Assembly (NCBI GenBank): GCA_964620045.1
Contig: CAZUJL010000003.1
Coordinates: 62,001 to 126,000 of the forward strand
Reading direction: 5' to 3'
DNA from: VFKU01 sp964620045
GTDB lineage: Bacteria; Hydrogenedentota; Hydrogenedentia; Hydrogenedentales; GCA-2746185
DNA length: 64,000 nucleotides
The notes under the pieces are model-generated. The model saw only the letters and a program-made list of their open reading frames with translations, did not search any database and had not been told where the DNA came from. Shown piece by piece: positions 1-9,386 of this stretch. Numbering within the stretch: the stretch's first letter is position 1; the number at the start of each line of letters is the position of its first letter. The translations under genes were made by a program, and so were the position numbers.

Positions 1-1580
1 TCCGGTCCCGCGGGCGTACCCCCAAAGCGGCGCACGCCGAGGCTCGGCCCGCCGAACGCGCCGGAGGAGTCATATATATAGTCGCCGTTACCTTCGTCGA
101 AGTGATACAGACCCGCGGTGTTCGGGTCAGAGGAGAACGGCCGGTTCGGGCGCGTGAAGTTCGACGAATAGCGCAGCGTGGTCGACACGCGCAGTTCGTC
201 GAAGTATCCGTCGAATGCCGGGTACTGCGAGCCCGCGTCGTGTTTTTCCGCGCCGAGCACCATAAACGGATCGCTGTTCGTGCACGGCCCGTTGCAGAAG
301 TTGCCCGGCACGCCGTCATCCGGATAGGAGATATCGCCATTTGGCCCGTCGACCTGCGACTGCAACTGGCCGTCGACGTAGATCCACATCCAGCCGTCCG
401 AGCGGCGGCGCTGAATCGCCACATGATGCCACTGGTTGTCCAGTACGCTCGTGGTGCCGACAATCGTCTGGAATCCGGTGCCCTGGCCCGCCACGCCAAA
501 CACGACGCGACCGCCGGCGATCGAAATACCGAAATTGCGATCCTGGCTGAAGCGATCGCGGTCGACAATGATATTGCCGTAGATCCAGTTGTTGTTCACG
601 CCCCCCGCCACGAGGGCCGACGCATTGTCCGTCGAATTGCCGTTAATCCAGAACTCCAGCGTAAAGTCCGTCGCACCCACGTCCATCGGCGGTCCAGGCA
701 GCGTGGTGGCCGGATCGTCGATGCGGATTTTCACACGGTCGATGTCGTTAACCCCGGCACCGTAGAAGCGCAGCGAATTACCAAAGCCGCTGCCGGCCGA
801 GTTGCTGACCGTAACGCTCACACCCGCTGAGGTCGCAGTATTGCCGGTGAGATCGCGCGCGCGCGCCGTAATCGTGTGCGCACCGTTGCCCGCGGTCGTG
901 GTGTCCCAGTTGATGTTGTAGGGCGCGATCGTATCCTCGGAACCAGTCGCGACATTGTCGATCAGGAATTGAACGCCGGCGACGGCGACGTTGTCCGAGG
1001 CGTTCGCGGTGAGCCCAATAATGCCCGAGACGGTGGAGCCCGCTGTCGGCGCCGTCACCGAAACCGTCGGCGGTGTGCCATCCGCCGGACCGGCGTCCGC
1101 ATAAGTGATATCGTCGACGCCTAGCGCCCAGCCGCCGGTGAAACCTACCGTGATGGTTGTTGAGGCGAGCGTCCAACCAGTCGCGACGTTCTGCAGCGAA
1201 CCGGTGGTTATCGTGCGGGTGACGGTCGGGTTCACGCCGTCGGACAGCGTCAGTGTGCCGTTCACCACCGTGTACGCGTTCATGCTCAGGAGCACGCGGG
1301 GCGCCGCGAATGAGAAGGTGCGTGAAGTACCGGTCGAGTTGGCGAAGTAGGCGTTGTTGGTGGGGTCTGACGAGTATGGGCCGGACCACCGCCACTGGTT
1401 CGTCCCGAAATTGATCCCCCCAAACGTGCCGTTCAGATAACTATCGGGCGTGCCCGACGGAACGGGACTATCGAAATTCACAATCGTCGTGGTCTGTGCG
1501 TGAACAGTACCCGGCGTTATGCTCAGCAAAAGAGCGAATAAGCCAAGCAAATATTTGCCAGTGTCGGCTAATCTATACAT
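1..1580 (-). CDS. Secreted LamG/Ig-domain surface protein (3' end outside the window)
   Basis: The reading frame is open from an ATG at 1580 to the window edge (over 525 residues, C-terminus missing). An AGAGGTG-type ribosome site lies just upstream. A signal peptide covers residues 1-28, ending VHA before Q. Residues about 30-160 look like a beta-sandwich jelly roll. About 170-250 is a bacterial Ig-like domain with the usual sequence TAPTAGSTVSGIIGLTANAS and then VQFLID. About 260-480 is a LamG/concanavalin-A-like fold (FTLEFWIN, then DNQWHHVAIQRR, then YVDGQLQ, then FDGYFDELRVS). Such proteins are exported and bind glycans or act as surface adhesins. The ligand cannot be read from the sequence. 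Any anchor or sorting signal would lie beyond the edge. Confidence 0.85.
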   Translation of the reverse strand, partial: MYRLADTGKYLLGLFALLLSITPGTVHAQTTTIVNFDSPVPSGTPDSYLNGTFGGINFGTNQWRWSGPYSSDPTNNAYFANSTGTSRTFSFAAPRVLLSMNAYTVVNGTLTLSDGVNPTVTRTITTGSLQNVATGWTLASTTITVGFTGGWALGVDDITYADAGPADGTPPTVSVTAPTAGSTVSGIIGLTANASDNVAVAGVQFLIDNVATGSEDTIAPYNINWDTTTAGNGAHTITARARDLTGNTATSAGVSVTVSNSAGSGFGNSLRFYGAGVNDIDRVKIRIDDPATTLPGPPMDVGATDFTLEFWINGNSTDNASALVAGGVNNNWIYGNIIVDRDRFSQDRNFGISIAGGRVVFGVAGQGTGFQTIVGTTSVLDNQWHHVAIQRRRSDGWMWIYVDGQLQSQVDGPNGDISYPDDGVPGNFCNGPCTNSDPFMVLGAEKHDAGSQYPAFDGYFDELRVSTTLRYSSNFTRPNRPFSSDPNTAGLYHFDEGNGDYIYDSSGAFGGPSLGVRRFGGTPAGP

Positions 1581-1836
1581 TTCGATACACCTCTAGTTTT
1601 GCTGTCGGGGGTGGGGCAAACGGTGATTTTTACGGCCCTGCGACCCGCATTTGCACGCACTAATCAGCGTATCAGATTAGTCCATCCAATGGAACAGTCT
1701 CTGTGGATAACGCCAAAACTATGCTTTTAAGAGAGACTCTTGCTGCATATGGGCATTTTTATCGCCCGTTTGTAAGGATTTTGCATACATTGGGCGTCTG
1801 GACAGTCCTGCGCGGTCGCGAAATAACGCCTCGCGC
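1581..1836. other. Intergenic region with a perfect 7-bp inverted repeat
   Basis: The 256-bp gap lies upstream of the LamG protein and downstream of the Gfo/Idh gene, both read leftward. It is visibly more AT-rich than its surroundings. It holds a perfect inverted repeat, ACTAATC (1659-1665) and GATTAGT (1675-1681), around a 9-nt centre, which could be a regulator site for the LamG gene. A weaker hairpin-like pair (GGGC and GCCC, 1751-1767) is also present. No T-run terminator and no clear sigma70 promoter could be assigned. Confidence 0.4.
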
Positions 1837-3174
1837 TTAGGCGACTGTCCATGGTTCGCGATATTCGCGCGTGAGCCACGCCGGATCACCACTGCCGCGC
1901 GCCAGCCGCATGCGTTTCGGTTGCCACTCGATCGTGGCGTGGTGGTAATACGCCCGGTTCATCAGATGACAGCAGATGGCGGAGCGCCCGCCGACCTCTT
2001 CGTTCGTGATCGGCCGTTTGCGCGTCTTCATGCAGTCGAGGAAATCGCGCGTGTGGCTCTGGCTCTCGTACAACTTGACGGTCGCGTTCTTCAGGTATTC
2101 CTCTTCGACGCGCTGCAATTCGCCCATGAGCGAGGTGCCGTCTTCGCGCTCAACATGGCCGGCGATCTTCTTGCCACCGAGGAAGAACTCAAACTTCCCA
2201 CGGTTCACGCGCACCTCGCCTTCGCTACCGTAGAACACAATGCCGAATCCGTCCTTATGAACAACCTGGATGCCGCCCTCGTAATGCAGGACCGCTCCGC
2301 GCACCGCCGCCGGATCGTCAGGCGGAACGACCGAGGTCGGTCCGCTCTCGTCCATGCCAAGGCCCCATTGCGCGATGTCGAGATGGTGCGCGCCCCAGTC
2401 GCACACCATGCCGCCGCCGTATTCTTTGTAATTGCGCCAGTCGGGGAAATGATCGTGCACGCCGCGCGGGCTAAGCACGGAGCTGTACGGACGCATCGGG
2501 CCCGGGCCAATCCACATGTCCCAATCGAGACCCGGCTCCATCTCTTCCGCCGCAAGGTCGCACGGCACCCCCGGAGGCCCGAAGCTGCATTCGACATTGC
2601 TGATCTTGCCGATCACGCCATTGCGCACAAGTTCGCACGCCACGCGGAACTCGCGCGACGACCGCTGCATCGAGCCGGTCTGCAGCACGCGCTTGTTCTT
2701 CTTCACCGCCTGCATCACGGCGATGGATTCGTGAATTTCGTGCGTCAGCGGTTTCTCGCAGTACACGTCCTTGCCGGATTCCAGCGCCGCGATCGTCTGG
2801 ATCGCGTGCCAGTGGTCCGGCGTCGCGATGCACACGGCGTCGATGTCTTTACGCGCCACGAGTTCACGGAAATCGTTGTACGCCGCGCAGTCCGCGGCGC
2901 CGCGTTGCGGGTTCGCGGTGTAGAACTCCTTTACAGTCGCTTGCGCCGCGTTCCGGCGCGTGGTGTCCACTTCCGCCACAGCCACCACCTGCACATTCGG
3001 CTGGTTCAGGAAATTGTTCAGCAAGCCGCCGTTCTGTTTGCCCATGCCGATGAAGCCCATCACGATGCGCTCGCTCGGCGCCGTGTCCGCGCCCCACACA
3101 TTGGAGGGGAGGATGAACGGCGCGGCGGAAACGGTGGCGGCGGTTTTCAGGAACGATCGGCGTGTGATTTTCAT
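1837..3174 (-). CDS. Tat-exported Gfo/Idh/MocA family oxidoreductase
   Basis: 445 residues, NAD(P)-dependent dehydrogenase fold. The N-terminus carries a twin-arginine signal (RRSFLK from residue 5, then a short hydrophobic stretch ending near NVWG, residue 28), so the protein is exported folded with its cofactor. The Rossmann glycines lie near residues 40-47 (GFIGMGKQ). The family EKP catalytic motif is at 140-142, followed by THEIHE. The C-terminal half is the alpha/beta substrate domain, with a GGGMVCDWGAHHLDIAQW segment typical of the planctomycete-type secreted subfamily. Members oxidise or epimerise sugars or glycosides, and the substrate here is unknown. Start is the ATG at 3174, directly before the Tat motif. 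No operon partner is evident. Confidence 0.93.
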   Translation of the reverse strand: MKITRRSFLKTAATVSAAPFILPSNVWGADTAPSERIVMGFIGMGKQNGGLLNNFLNQPNVQVVAVAEVDTTRRNAAQATVKEFYTANPQRGAADCAAYNDFRELVARKDIDAVCIATPDHWHAIQTIAALESGKDVYCEKPLTHEIHESIAVMQAVKKNKRVLQTGSMQRSSREFRVACELVRNGVIGKISNVECSFGPPGVPCDLAAEEMEPGLDWDMWIGPGPMRPYSSVLSPRGVHDHFPDWRNYKEYGGGMVCDWGAHHLDIAQWGLGMDESGPTSVVPPDDPAAVRGAVLHYEGGIQVVHKDGFGIVFYGSEGEVRVNRGKFEFFLGGKKIAGHVEREDGTSLMGELQRVEEEYLKNATVKLYESQSHTRDFLDCMKTRKRPITNEEVGGRSAICCHLMNRAYYHHATIEWQPKRMRLARGSGDPAWLTREYREPWTVA

Positions 3175-3257
3175 GGATACCTCGTTGAGTCAGCGGGTAA
3201 ACCCCGGCGAAGTATCGTATTCCGCGCGATTCGATCGCAACAAAAATGGCGGACGCG

Positions 3258-4718
3258 CTACTCGGCGGCCGGGGTGGTCGCTCCAGATTGAATCTCGATG
3301 CCCGGCTCCCATTCCCAGCCGCCCGCCAGCGCTTTATACACCGCCACCAGCGCGGTCGCGCAGCGTATACGGCTATCCGCGAGCTGGTCTTCGGCCTCGA
3401 GCTGCCGCCGCTCGGCATCGAGCACGGTGAGGAAGTCGTCCACGCCCTGCTGGTATCGCTTGCGCGCAAGCTCGGCCGCCGTGCGGCTCGCTTCGTTTGC
3501 ACTCTCCAGATGATCGCGCCGTTCGAGCTCGCTCGAAAACTGGATCAGCGTCCCGTCGGTTTCTTCCAGCGCTTCGAGCACGGTCGCCTCAAACGCCGCC
3601 AGCTCACCCTCCGCGCGCGCGTTGGCCGCGCGAATCTGCGCGCGCACGCGCCCAAGATCGAAGGCCGCCCAGCGCAGCCGCGGACCGAACCTCAAGGTGC
3701 CGGCGCCGCCGTCGATCAAATCACCGACGTTCTGCGATTCCAGGCCGAACGAGCCTTCAAAGGTGAGTTGCGGATAAAGATCCGCCGTCTGCACACCGAT
3801 GCGCGCCGTCGCGGCCGCGAGCCGACGCTCCGCCGCGATCACATCGGGCCGGCGACGCACCAGCGTCTCCGGATCGCCCACGGGCACCGTCGTCGGCAAT
3901 TCCGGTAACGGCGCGTACTCGTCGAGCTCCGCGACGAGCGCTTGTGGATCGCGTCCGGTCAGCACGCCAAGCCGATAGATCGCCTGGCGTATCTGCGCTT
4001 CCTGCGGCGGAATGTTCGCGAGTGTTGCCTCCAGCTGCGCCAGCGCGCGCGAAGTATCCAGTTCCGTGCCACGCCCGCCTTGCAGCAGCGACATCGTCAG
4101 CTCATGGGTACGGTGTTGGTTGACCGCGTTTTCGTTGAGTACGCGAAGCCGATCTTGGCCGCCGCGCAACAGGAAATAGTTGCGCGCGACTTCCGCCGAC
4201 ACCAGCACGGCCACGTCGTGGCGCACGGCCTCGAGGCTTTCCACATCCGCGCGACGTGCTTCAATTGAGCGCCGCACGCGGCCGTATACATCCAGCTCCC
4301 AGGTCGCATCGAACCCCGCGAAGTAAAAATTGCTGGAGCGCGCATCGCTGTCCAATCCCGGCGCGGCGACTTCGCTCACGCGCACACGATCGTATCCCGC
4401 GCGTGCCGGCACCACGGGCAGCAGATTCAGCCTGGCCTGAAACAGCAGTTCGCGCGTCTCGCGCAGATTTGCGTCCGCAATGCGCAGATCGTGGTTCGCC
4501 TCGTTGGCTTCCATGATCAGCCGCGTAAGGATCGGATCGTTGAACGCCGTCCACCACGCAAGCTCGGCGGGCTCGGCCGTGTACAGGCGATTGGCGGAAT
4601 TATCGAAACGCGGCGCAACCTCCATTTCCGGGCGCGCGTAGTCCGGCCCCACCATGCAGCCCGCCAGGCCGAAGGTCAGCAAGAGGGCAGGCGCTATTGG
4701 CACTATCAACGAATTCAT
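3258..4718 (-). CDS. RND efflux outer-membrane factor lipoprotein (NodT/TolC family)
   Basis: 486 residues. The start is the ATG at 4718, which overlaps the pump's stop codon as ATGA, so the two are translationally coupled. The N-terminus is a lipoprotein signal with lipobox LAGC (Cys21), followed by MVGPDY and Y-x-R-P, the classic NodT-type opening. Two outer-membrane-efflux repeats follow, with long helical stretches and sequences such as RPDVIAAERRLAAATARIGV and RYQQGVDDFLTVLDAER. It forms the trimeric outer-membrane channel of the tripartite pump encoded just upstream in the same operon. A longer frame upstream to 5306 is only an overlap with the pump gene in another frame. Confidence 0.93.
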   Translation of the reverse strand: MNSLIVPIAPALLLTFGLAGCMVGPDYARPEMEVAPRFDNSANRLYTAEPAELAWWTAFNDPILTRLIMEANEANHDLRIADANLRETRELLFQARLNLLPVVPARAGYDRVRVSEVAAPGLDSDARSSNFYFAGFDATWELDVYGRVRRSIEARRADVESLEAVRHDVAVLVSAEVARNYFLLRGGQDRLRVLNENAVNQHRTHELTMSLLQGGRGTELDTSRALAQLEATLANIPPQEAQIRQAIYRLGVLTGRDPQALVAELDEYAPLPELPTTVPVGDPETLVRRRPDVIAAERRLAAATARIGVQTADLYPQLTFEGSFGLESQNVGDLIDGGAGTLRFGPRLRWAAFDLGRVRAQIRAANARAEGELAAFEATVLEALEETDGTLIQFSSELERRDHLESANEASRTAAELARKRYQQGVDDFLTVLDAERRQLEAEDQLADSRIRCATALVAVYKALAGGWEWEPGIEIQSGATTPAAE

Positions 4719-7700
4719 GTCGTGGTCTCTGGAGTTGCGGGTTTTTCCGCGACCGTCTTTGCGGCTTGCGCGGGAGTCTTGCGCGCGAACTTCCGAATGA
4801 CATAGTAGAACACCGGCGTAAGGAAAAGGCCGAAGAAAGTCACGCCGAGCATCCCGTAGAACACCGCCGTGCCGATGGCCTGGCGCATTTCCGAAGCGGG
4901 CCCCGTCGCGATTAGCAGCGGCACCACGCCGAGGATAAACGCGAACGACGTCATCAGGATCGGCCGCAGGCGCAGGCGCGAGCCTTCCACGGTCGCCTCG
5001 AAGCGCGGCTCGCCGCTGTCTTCGCGTGCTTTGGCGAATTCCACGATCAGGATCGCGTTCTTCGTGGCGAGCGCGACAAGCACGATGAATCCAATCTGCG
5101 TGAGCACGTTGTTGTCCATGCCTCGGCCCCACACACCCGTGATCGCGCTCAACAGACACATTGGCACGATGAGGATGATGGCGAACGGCAACGACCACGA
5201 TTCGTACAGCGCGGCCAGCACGAGGAACACGAACAGCACCGACAGCGGGAAAATGAACAGCGCCGTGTTGCCCGCGGCGCGCTGCTGATAGGCGAGGTCC
5301 GTCCATTCGTAGTCGAAGCCGCGCGGCAGCACCTGCTGCGCCACGCGTTCCATCGAGTCCAGCGCCTGTCCCGAGCTGACGCCCGGCAGGCTGTTGCCGT
5401 CCAGCGCGGCGGCGGGGTAGAGGTTGTAGCGCGTCACGCGATCAGGCCCCGTGCTCGGCCTGATGTCCATCACGGAGCCCAGCGGCACCATCGCGCCCGA
5501 GGCGCTGCGTGTGCGCAGATTCATGATGTCTTCGGCCGCGATGCGAAACGGCGCATCGGCCTGCGCGCGCACCTGGAAAGTGCGGCCGAGGAAGTTGAAG
5601 TCGTTTACATAGGTCGAGCCGAGGTAGATGCGCAGCGTGTCGAAGATGTTTTCCACGGGCACGTTCAGCATCTGCGCGCGCGTACGATCGATGTCCGCGA
5701 ACATCTGTGGCGTGTTCGCGCGGTACATCGTGAACACGTTCTGCAGTCCCGGCTCCTGCATCCCGCGCGCGACGACTTCGTCCGTCACCGCCTGCAACAT
5801 CTCGTAGCCGCGGCCCGAGCGATCCTGAATCTGCATGCGGAAGCCGCCCGCCGTGCCAATGCCCGGCACCGGCGGTGGATTCAGCACGAACACGGATGCG
5901 TCCTCGATCGCGCCCACGCGCCGCTGCACGTCCATCTGAATCTTGTTCGCCGTAAGGCCGTCGTGCACGCGCTTCTCGAAGGGCTGCAGTCCCGCGAAGA
6001 TCGCGGCGGCGTTTGGCGCGTTCGCGCGTGTCGCGCCGGAGAACCCCGCGAACTGCACGGCGTTGCGGATGCCGGGCGTCTCGCGGCAGAGCGTGGCCAC
6101 GCGCTTCACGACGGCGTCGGTGCGCTCGAGCGACGCGCTGTCCGGCAACTGAATCGCCACGATGAGGTAGCCCTGGTCCTGCTGCGGCACGAATCCCGTC
6201 GGCACCTGCCGGAACATGAAGTAGGTCGCCGCGATGAGCCCCGCATATACGAACAACACAATCACGCTGACACGGAGCAGCCGGCGGATCGTGCCGGCGT
6301 AGAACGACATCGTGAAGTCGAAGGATTTATTGAACAGCTTGAAGAACCAGCCAAACAGGATCGATCCGGCGCGCGCCAGCGGGCCGCCGTGTTTGTTCTT
6401 CTCCTTGAGCAGAATCGCGGCCAGCGCGGGGCTCAGCGTGAGCGAGTTGACCATCGAAATCAGCGTCGCCGCCGCGATGGTCAGTGCGAACTGCCGGTAG
6501 AACTGGCCTGAAATGCCGGGCAGGAAGGCCGTGGGAATGAACACCGCCGCGAGTACGAGCGATATCGCCACAATCGCGCTGCCCACTTCGTCCATCGCCA
6601 CGCGCGTCGCCTCGCGCGGTGCCAGACCCTTCTCGATATTGCGCTCGACGTTTTCGACGACCACGATCGCGTCGTCAACCACAATGCCGATCGCGAGCAC
6701 GAGTCCGAACAGCGTCAGGTTGTTCAATGAAAATCCGAAGACCTGCATCACGGCAAACGTGCCAATAAGCGAAACGGGAATCGCGCACAACGGAATGATG
6801 GACGCGCGCCACGACTGCAGGAAAATGACAATAACGATTACGACAAGCGCGACGGCCTCGTAGATCGTGTGCACGACTTCGTTCACCGATTCTGCGACGA
6901 ATTCCGTCGGGTCATACACGATGCTGTATTCGAGGTCCTTCGGGAAATTTTGCGCGAGCCGCTCCATCGTCGCGCGCACACTCTTCGATGTCGCGAGTGC
7001 GTTGGAGCCCGGCCGCTGGAAAAGCACCATCGCGACCGCGGGCTGGTTGTTGAGGTAGCTGTTCGTGATGTAGTCCTGCGCGCCGAGTTCGACCGTGGCG
7101 ACATCGCGCAGACGCGTGAACCGCGCGTCCACGCCGGTCTTGATGATGATTTCCTCGAACTCTTCCGGCTTGATCAGCCGCCCCTGTGCGTTCACGGTGA
7201 GCTGGAAGGCCGCGGCGCCCTTGGGCAGCGGCGGCTGGCCCAGTGTCCCCGCGGCCACCTGTATATTCTGCGCCTGCAACGAGCGGACGACATCCGCCGC
7301 CGTCAAATCCAGCCCCGCCAGCCGGTCCGGATCGAGCCACACGCGCATGCTGTATTCGCGCGCGCCGAACAGGGTGATGTTGCCGACGCCGTCGAGGCGC
7401 GCCAGCACATCGCGCACCTGCAGCAGCGCGTAGTTGCTGATATAAAGCTGGTCGTAGGTCTCCTTCGGCGAGAGCATATGCACGACCATCAGAATGTCGG
7501 GCGAGCTCTTGTTCGTCGTCACGCCCAGCCGCCGCACTTCCTCCGGCAGCTTCGGCTCGGCAATGGCGACCCGGTTCTGCACGAGTACCTGCGCCTTGTC
7601 GAGGTTCGTGCCCAGCTTGAACGTGATCGTCAATTGCATGCGGCCGTCGTTCGTCGCCTGCGACGACATATAGAGCATGTCTTCGACGCCGTTGATTTCC

Positions 7701-7906
7701 TGCTCGATCGGTGTCGCGACCGTCTCGGCCACGGTGGACGCATTCGCGCCGGGATACACCGCGGTCACCACGATCGTCGGCGGCGCCACTTCGGGATACT
7801 GCGCGATCGGCAGCGTGAAGTAGGCCAGTCCCCCCACGAGGATGATCACAATCGAGATCACCGCCGCGAAAATAGGACGATCGATGAAGAAGCGCGGGAT
7901 GCTCAT
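4715..7906 (-). CDS. RND (HAE1/AcrB-type) multidrug efflux permease
   Basis: 1063 residues, the usual AcrB length. I chose the ATG at 7906 because MSIPRFFIDRPIFA is the canonical family N-terminus and the codon sits one base after the adaptor's stop. The periplasmic part begins QYPEVAPPTIVVTAVYPGA. The central transmembrane block includes LFGLVLAIGIVVDDAIVVVE, with the two adjacent Asp residues of the proton relay. The second half repeats the pattern (PSGFVPQQDQG-like and GLATKNAILIVEFAK-like segments). It is an inner-membrane proton/drug antiporter working with the adaptor (7908-9122) and outer-membrane factor (3258-4718). Drug specificity cannot be deduced. Confidence 0.96.
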   Translation of the reverse strand: MSIPRFFIDRPIFAAVISIVIILVGGLAYFTLPIAQYPEVAPPTIVVTAVYPGANASTVAETVATPIEQEINGVEDMLYMSSQATNDGRMQLTITFKLGTNLDKAQVLVQNRVAIAEPKLPEEVRRLGVTTNKSSPDILMVVHMLSPKETYDQLYISNYALLQVRDVLARLDGVGNITLFGAREYSMRVWLDPDRLAGLDLTAADVVRSLQAQNIQVAAGTLGQPPLPKGAAAFQLTVNAQGRLIKPEEFEEIIIKTGVDARFTRLRDVATVELGAQDYITNSYLNNQPAVAMVLFQRPGSNALATSKSVRATMERLAQNFPKDLEYSIVYDPTEFVAESVNEVVHTIYEAVALVVIVIVIFLQSWRASIIPLCAIPVSLIGTFAVMQVFGFSLNNLTLFGLVLAIGIVVDDAIVVVENVERNIEKGLAPREATRVAMDEVGSAIVAISLVLAAVFIPTAFLPGISGQFYRQFALTIAAATLISMVNSLTLSPALAAILLKEKNKHGGPLARAGSILFGWFFKLFNKSFDFTMSFYAGTIRRLLRVSVIVLFVYAGLIAATYFMFRQVPTGFVPQQDQGYLIVAIQLPDSASLERTDAVVKRVATLCRETPGIRNAVQFAGFSGATRANAPNAAAIFAGLQPFEKRVHDGLTANKIQMDVQRRVGAIEDASVFVLNPPPVPGIGTAGGFRMQIQDRSGRGYEMLQAVTDEVVARGMQEPGLQNVFTMYRANTPQMFADIDRTRAQMLNVPVENIFDTLRIYLGSTYVNDFNFLGRTFQVRAQADAPFRIAAEDIMNLRTRSASGAMVPLGSVMDIRPSTGPDRVTRYNLYPAAALDGNSLPGVSSGQALDSMERVAQQVLPRGFDYEWTDLAYQQRAAGNTALFIFPLSVLFVFLVLAALYESWSLPFAIILIVPMCLLSAITGVWGRGMDNNVLTQIGFIVLVALATKNAILIVEFAKAREDSGEPRFEATVEGSRLRLRPILMTSFAFILGVVPLLIATGPASEMRQAIGTAVFYGMLGVTFFGLFLTPVFYYVIRKFARKTPAQAAKTVAEKPATPETTT

Positions 7907-7907
7907 G

Positions 7908-9122
7908 CTATTGCGCGACGCTCTCGGCTTCGGGCGCCGGATGTTCCATGGCGGGCACGGTCTGCAGCAATTCCGGCGACGCCTCCGACACGGGCGCCGG
8001 AATTTCAGCATCTGTCGGATTCACTTTTTCGCCCGCACGCGCCCGCTGCAAGCCGTTGATGATTACGCGGTCGTTCGCCGTCACACCGACCACCACCCGC
8101 AGCCCGTCAATGAGCCGCCCGGGCTTTATCTCGCGGGTGGACACCGTGTTGCTGTCGTCGACTGTATATACATAGGTGCGCGACTGGTCCCGCGCAATGG
8201 CCTCGTCCGGGATCTGGATGGCCTGATACCGGCCGCTGCCGATAAGGCGGAGCCGCACAAACAGGCCCGGCAGCAGCAAATCGTTCGGGTTCGGGAAAAT
8301 GGCGCGGCCGCGCAGGGTGCCTGTATTCGGGTCGATCTGGTTGTCCACGAAATCCATGCGGCCTTCGTGCGGAAAACCCTCTTCGTCCGCTAGGCCGATG
8401 AACACGGGGTTCGGCGCATGGCGCGAGCTGGATCGCGCCCCCGCGAGGTCTAGGCGCGTGTATTTCAGCATCGCGCGCTCGCTCACGTCGAAATAACAAT
8501 ACACCGGATCCAGCGACACGATCGTTGTCAACAACGTAGAGCCCGCCGTGCCGCCGCTGATCAGGTTGCCCTCGCTCACGAAGTTTCGGCTCGCGCGTCC
8601 ACGAACCGGCGCGCGCACATGCGTGAATTCCACATCCAGCTCCGCCCGCTGAATCTCCGCCTGCGCCGCTTCCACTTCCGCCGCCGACTGCTGCACGGTC
8701 TTACTGCGCGTGTCGTAGTCTTCCGTGGAGATCGCGTTGTCGGCGAGCAGGGTTTCCGCGCGTTTGAGATCGTTGCGCGCAAGATCGAGCCGCGCTTGTG
8801 CCCGCGCGAGTTCAGCTTTTGCCACGCGCAGTACCGCTTCGAAGGGACGCGGATCGATTACAAAAAGAAGGTCGTCTTTTTCAACGATCGTGCCGTCTTG
8901 AAAATGAATCGATTCGAGGTAACCGCTCACGCGCGAGCGCACCTCGACACTATCAATCGCTTGCAGCCGCCCGGTGTACACATCCCATTCGACCACTTCG
9001 CGCGCGAGTGGATGTGCCACGGTCACGTCGTTCGGCGGGTGTGGCGGTAGCGGCGCGGCGGGCCGGCATCCGGCAAACAGACACACCGCGGCTAATAAAT
9101 AAGGTAGAGATTTTTGCTTCAA
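7908..9122 (-). CDS. RND efflux periplasmic adaptor lipoprotein (MFP/HlyD type)
   Basis: 404 residues from a TTG start at 9122. That start puts a lipoprotein signal (lipobox LFAGC, Cys19) at the N-terminus and has a GGGAGG ribosome site about 10 nt upstream. An in-frame ATG at 9170 would add 16 non-signal residues and is less likely. Domains in order: barrel-sandwich/lipoyl half (DVYTGRLQAIDSVEVRSRVS), alpha-helical hairpin (ELARAQARLDLARNDLKRAE), second lipoyl half, beta-barrel and membrane-proximal domain. The order adaptor-pump-outer-membrane factor, with gaps of 1 nt and an ATGA overlap, marks a compact operon. Confidence 0.93.
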   Translation of the reverse strand: MKQKSLPYLLAAVCLFAGCRPAAPLPPHPPNDVTVAHPLAREVVEWDVYTGRLQAIDSVEVRSRVSGYLESIHFQDGTIVEKDDLLFVIDPRPFEAVLRVAKAELARAQARLDLARNDLKRAETLLADNAISTEDYDTRSKTVQQSAAEVEAAQAEIQRAELDVEFTHVRAPVRGRASRNFVSEGNLISGGTAGSTLLTTIVSLDPVYCYFDVSERAMLKYTRLDLAGARSSSRHAPNPVFIGLADEEGFPHEGRMDFVDNQIDPNTGTLRGRAIFPNPNDLLLPGLFVRLRLIGSGRYQAIQIPDEAIARDQSRTYVYTVDDSNTVSTREIKPGRLIDGLRVVVGVTANDRVIINGLQRARAGEKVNPTDAEIPAPVSEASPELLQTVPAMEHPAPEAESVAQ

Positions 9123-9386
9123 ATGGGCCCCACCTCCCAGAGCAGATTGGCGGTGATCACGTCTCAACATATCAAAAACCGACGATGTTCCCGGTTAGCG
9201 TTGCCCAATTTGCGGGCATTGCGACAAAAATGGTCGCTTATACCTATGTTTTCCTGTTTTCGACGGCCATTATCACAGCGAAGGGAATAAGAAAATGGTT
9301 GACTAAACGATCAAGTAACCGATAGTATTCTTGGCTCGGGGAAGATGTAACGGGTAACAGTAGCCCGGGGGCTGGGATGGGAAGAA
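9123..9386. other. Divergent intergenic region between the efflux operon and the Asp-box protein
   Basis: The 264-bp region separates the leftward efflux operon from the rightward giant protein. It contains a likely sigma70 promoter for the rightward gene (listed separately). It also holds a short inverted repeat, GCGAC (9221-9225) and GTCGC (9233-9237), that could be a repressor site for the pump. No local efflux regulator gene (TetR, MarR) is present next to it. A convincing leftward promoter could not be picked out. Confidence 0.4.
9299..9328 (+). promoter_or_regulatory. Probable sigma70 promoter of the giant secreted protein
   Basis: TTGACT at 9299-9304 and TAGTAT at 9323-9328 are separated by 18 nt. 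This leaves a 5' leader of roughly 50 nt before the ATG at 9387, which is preceded by GGGAAGAA. Confidence 0.5.
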
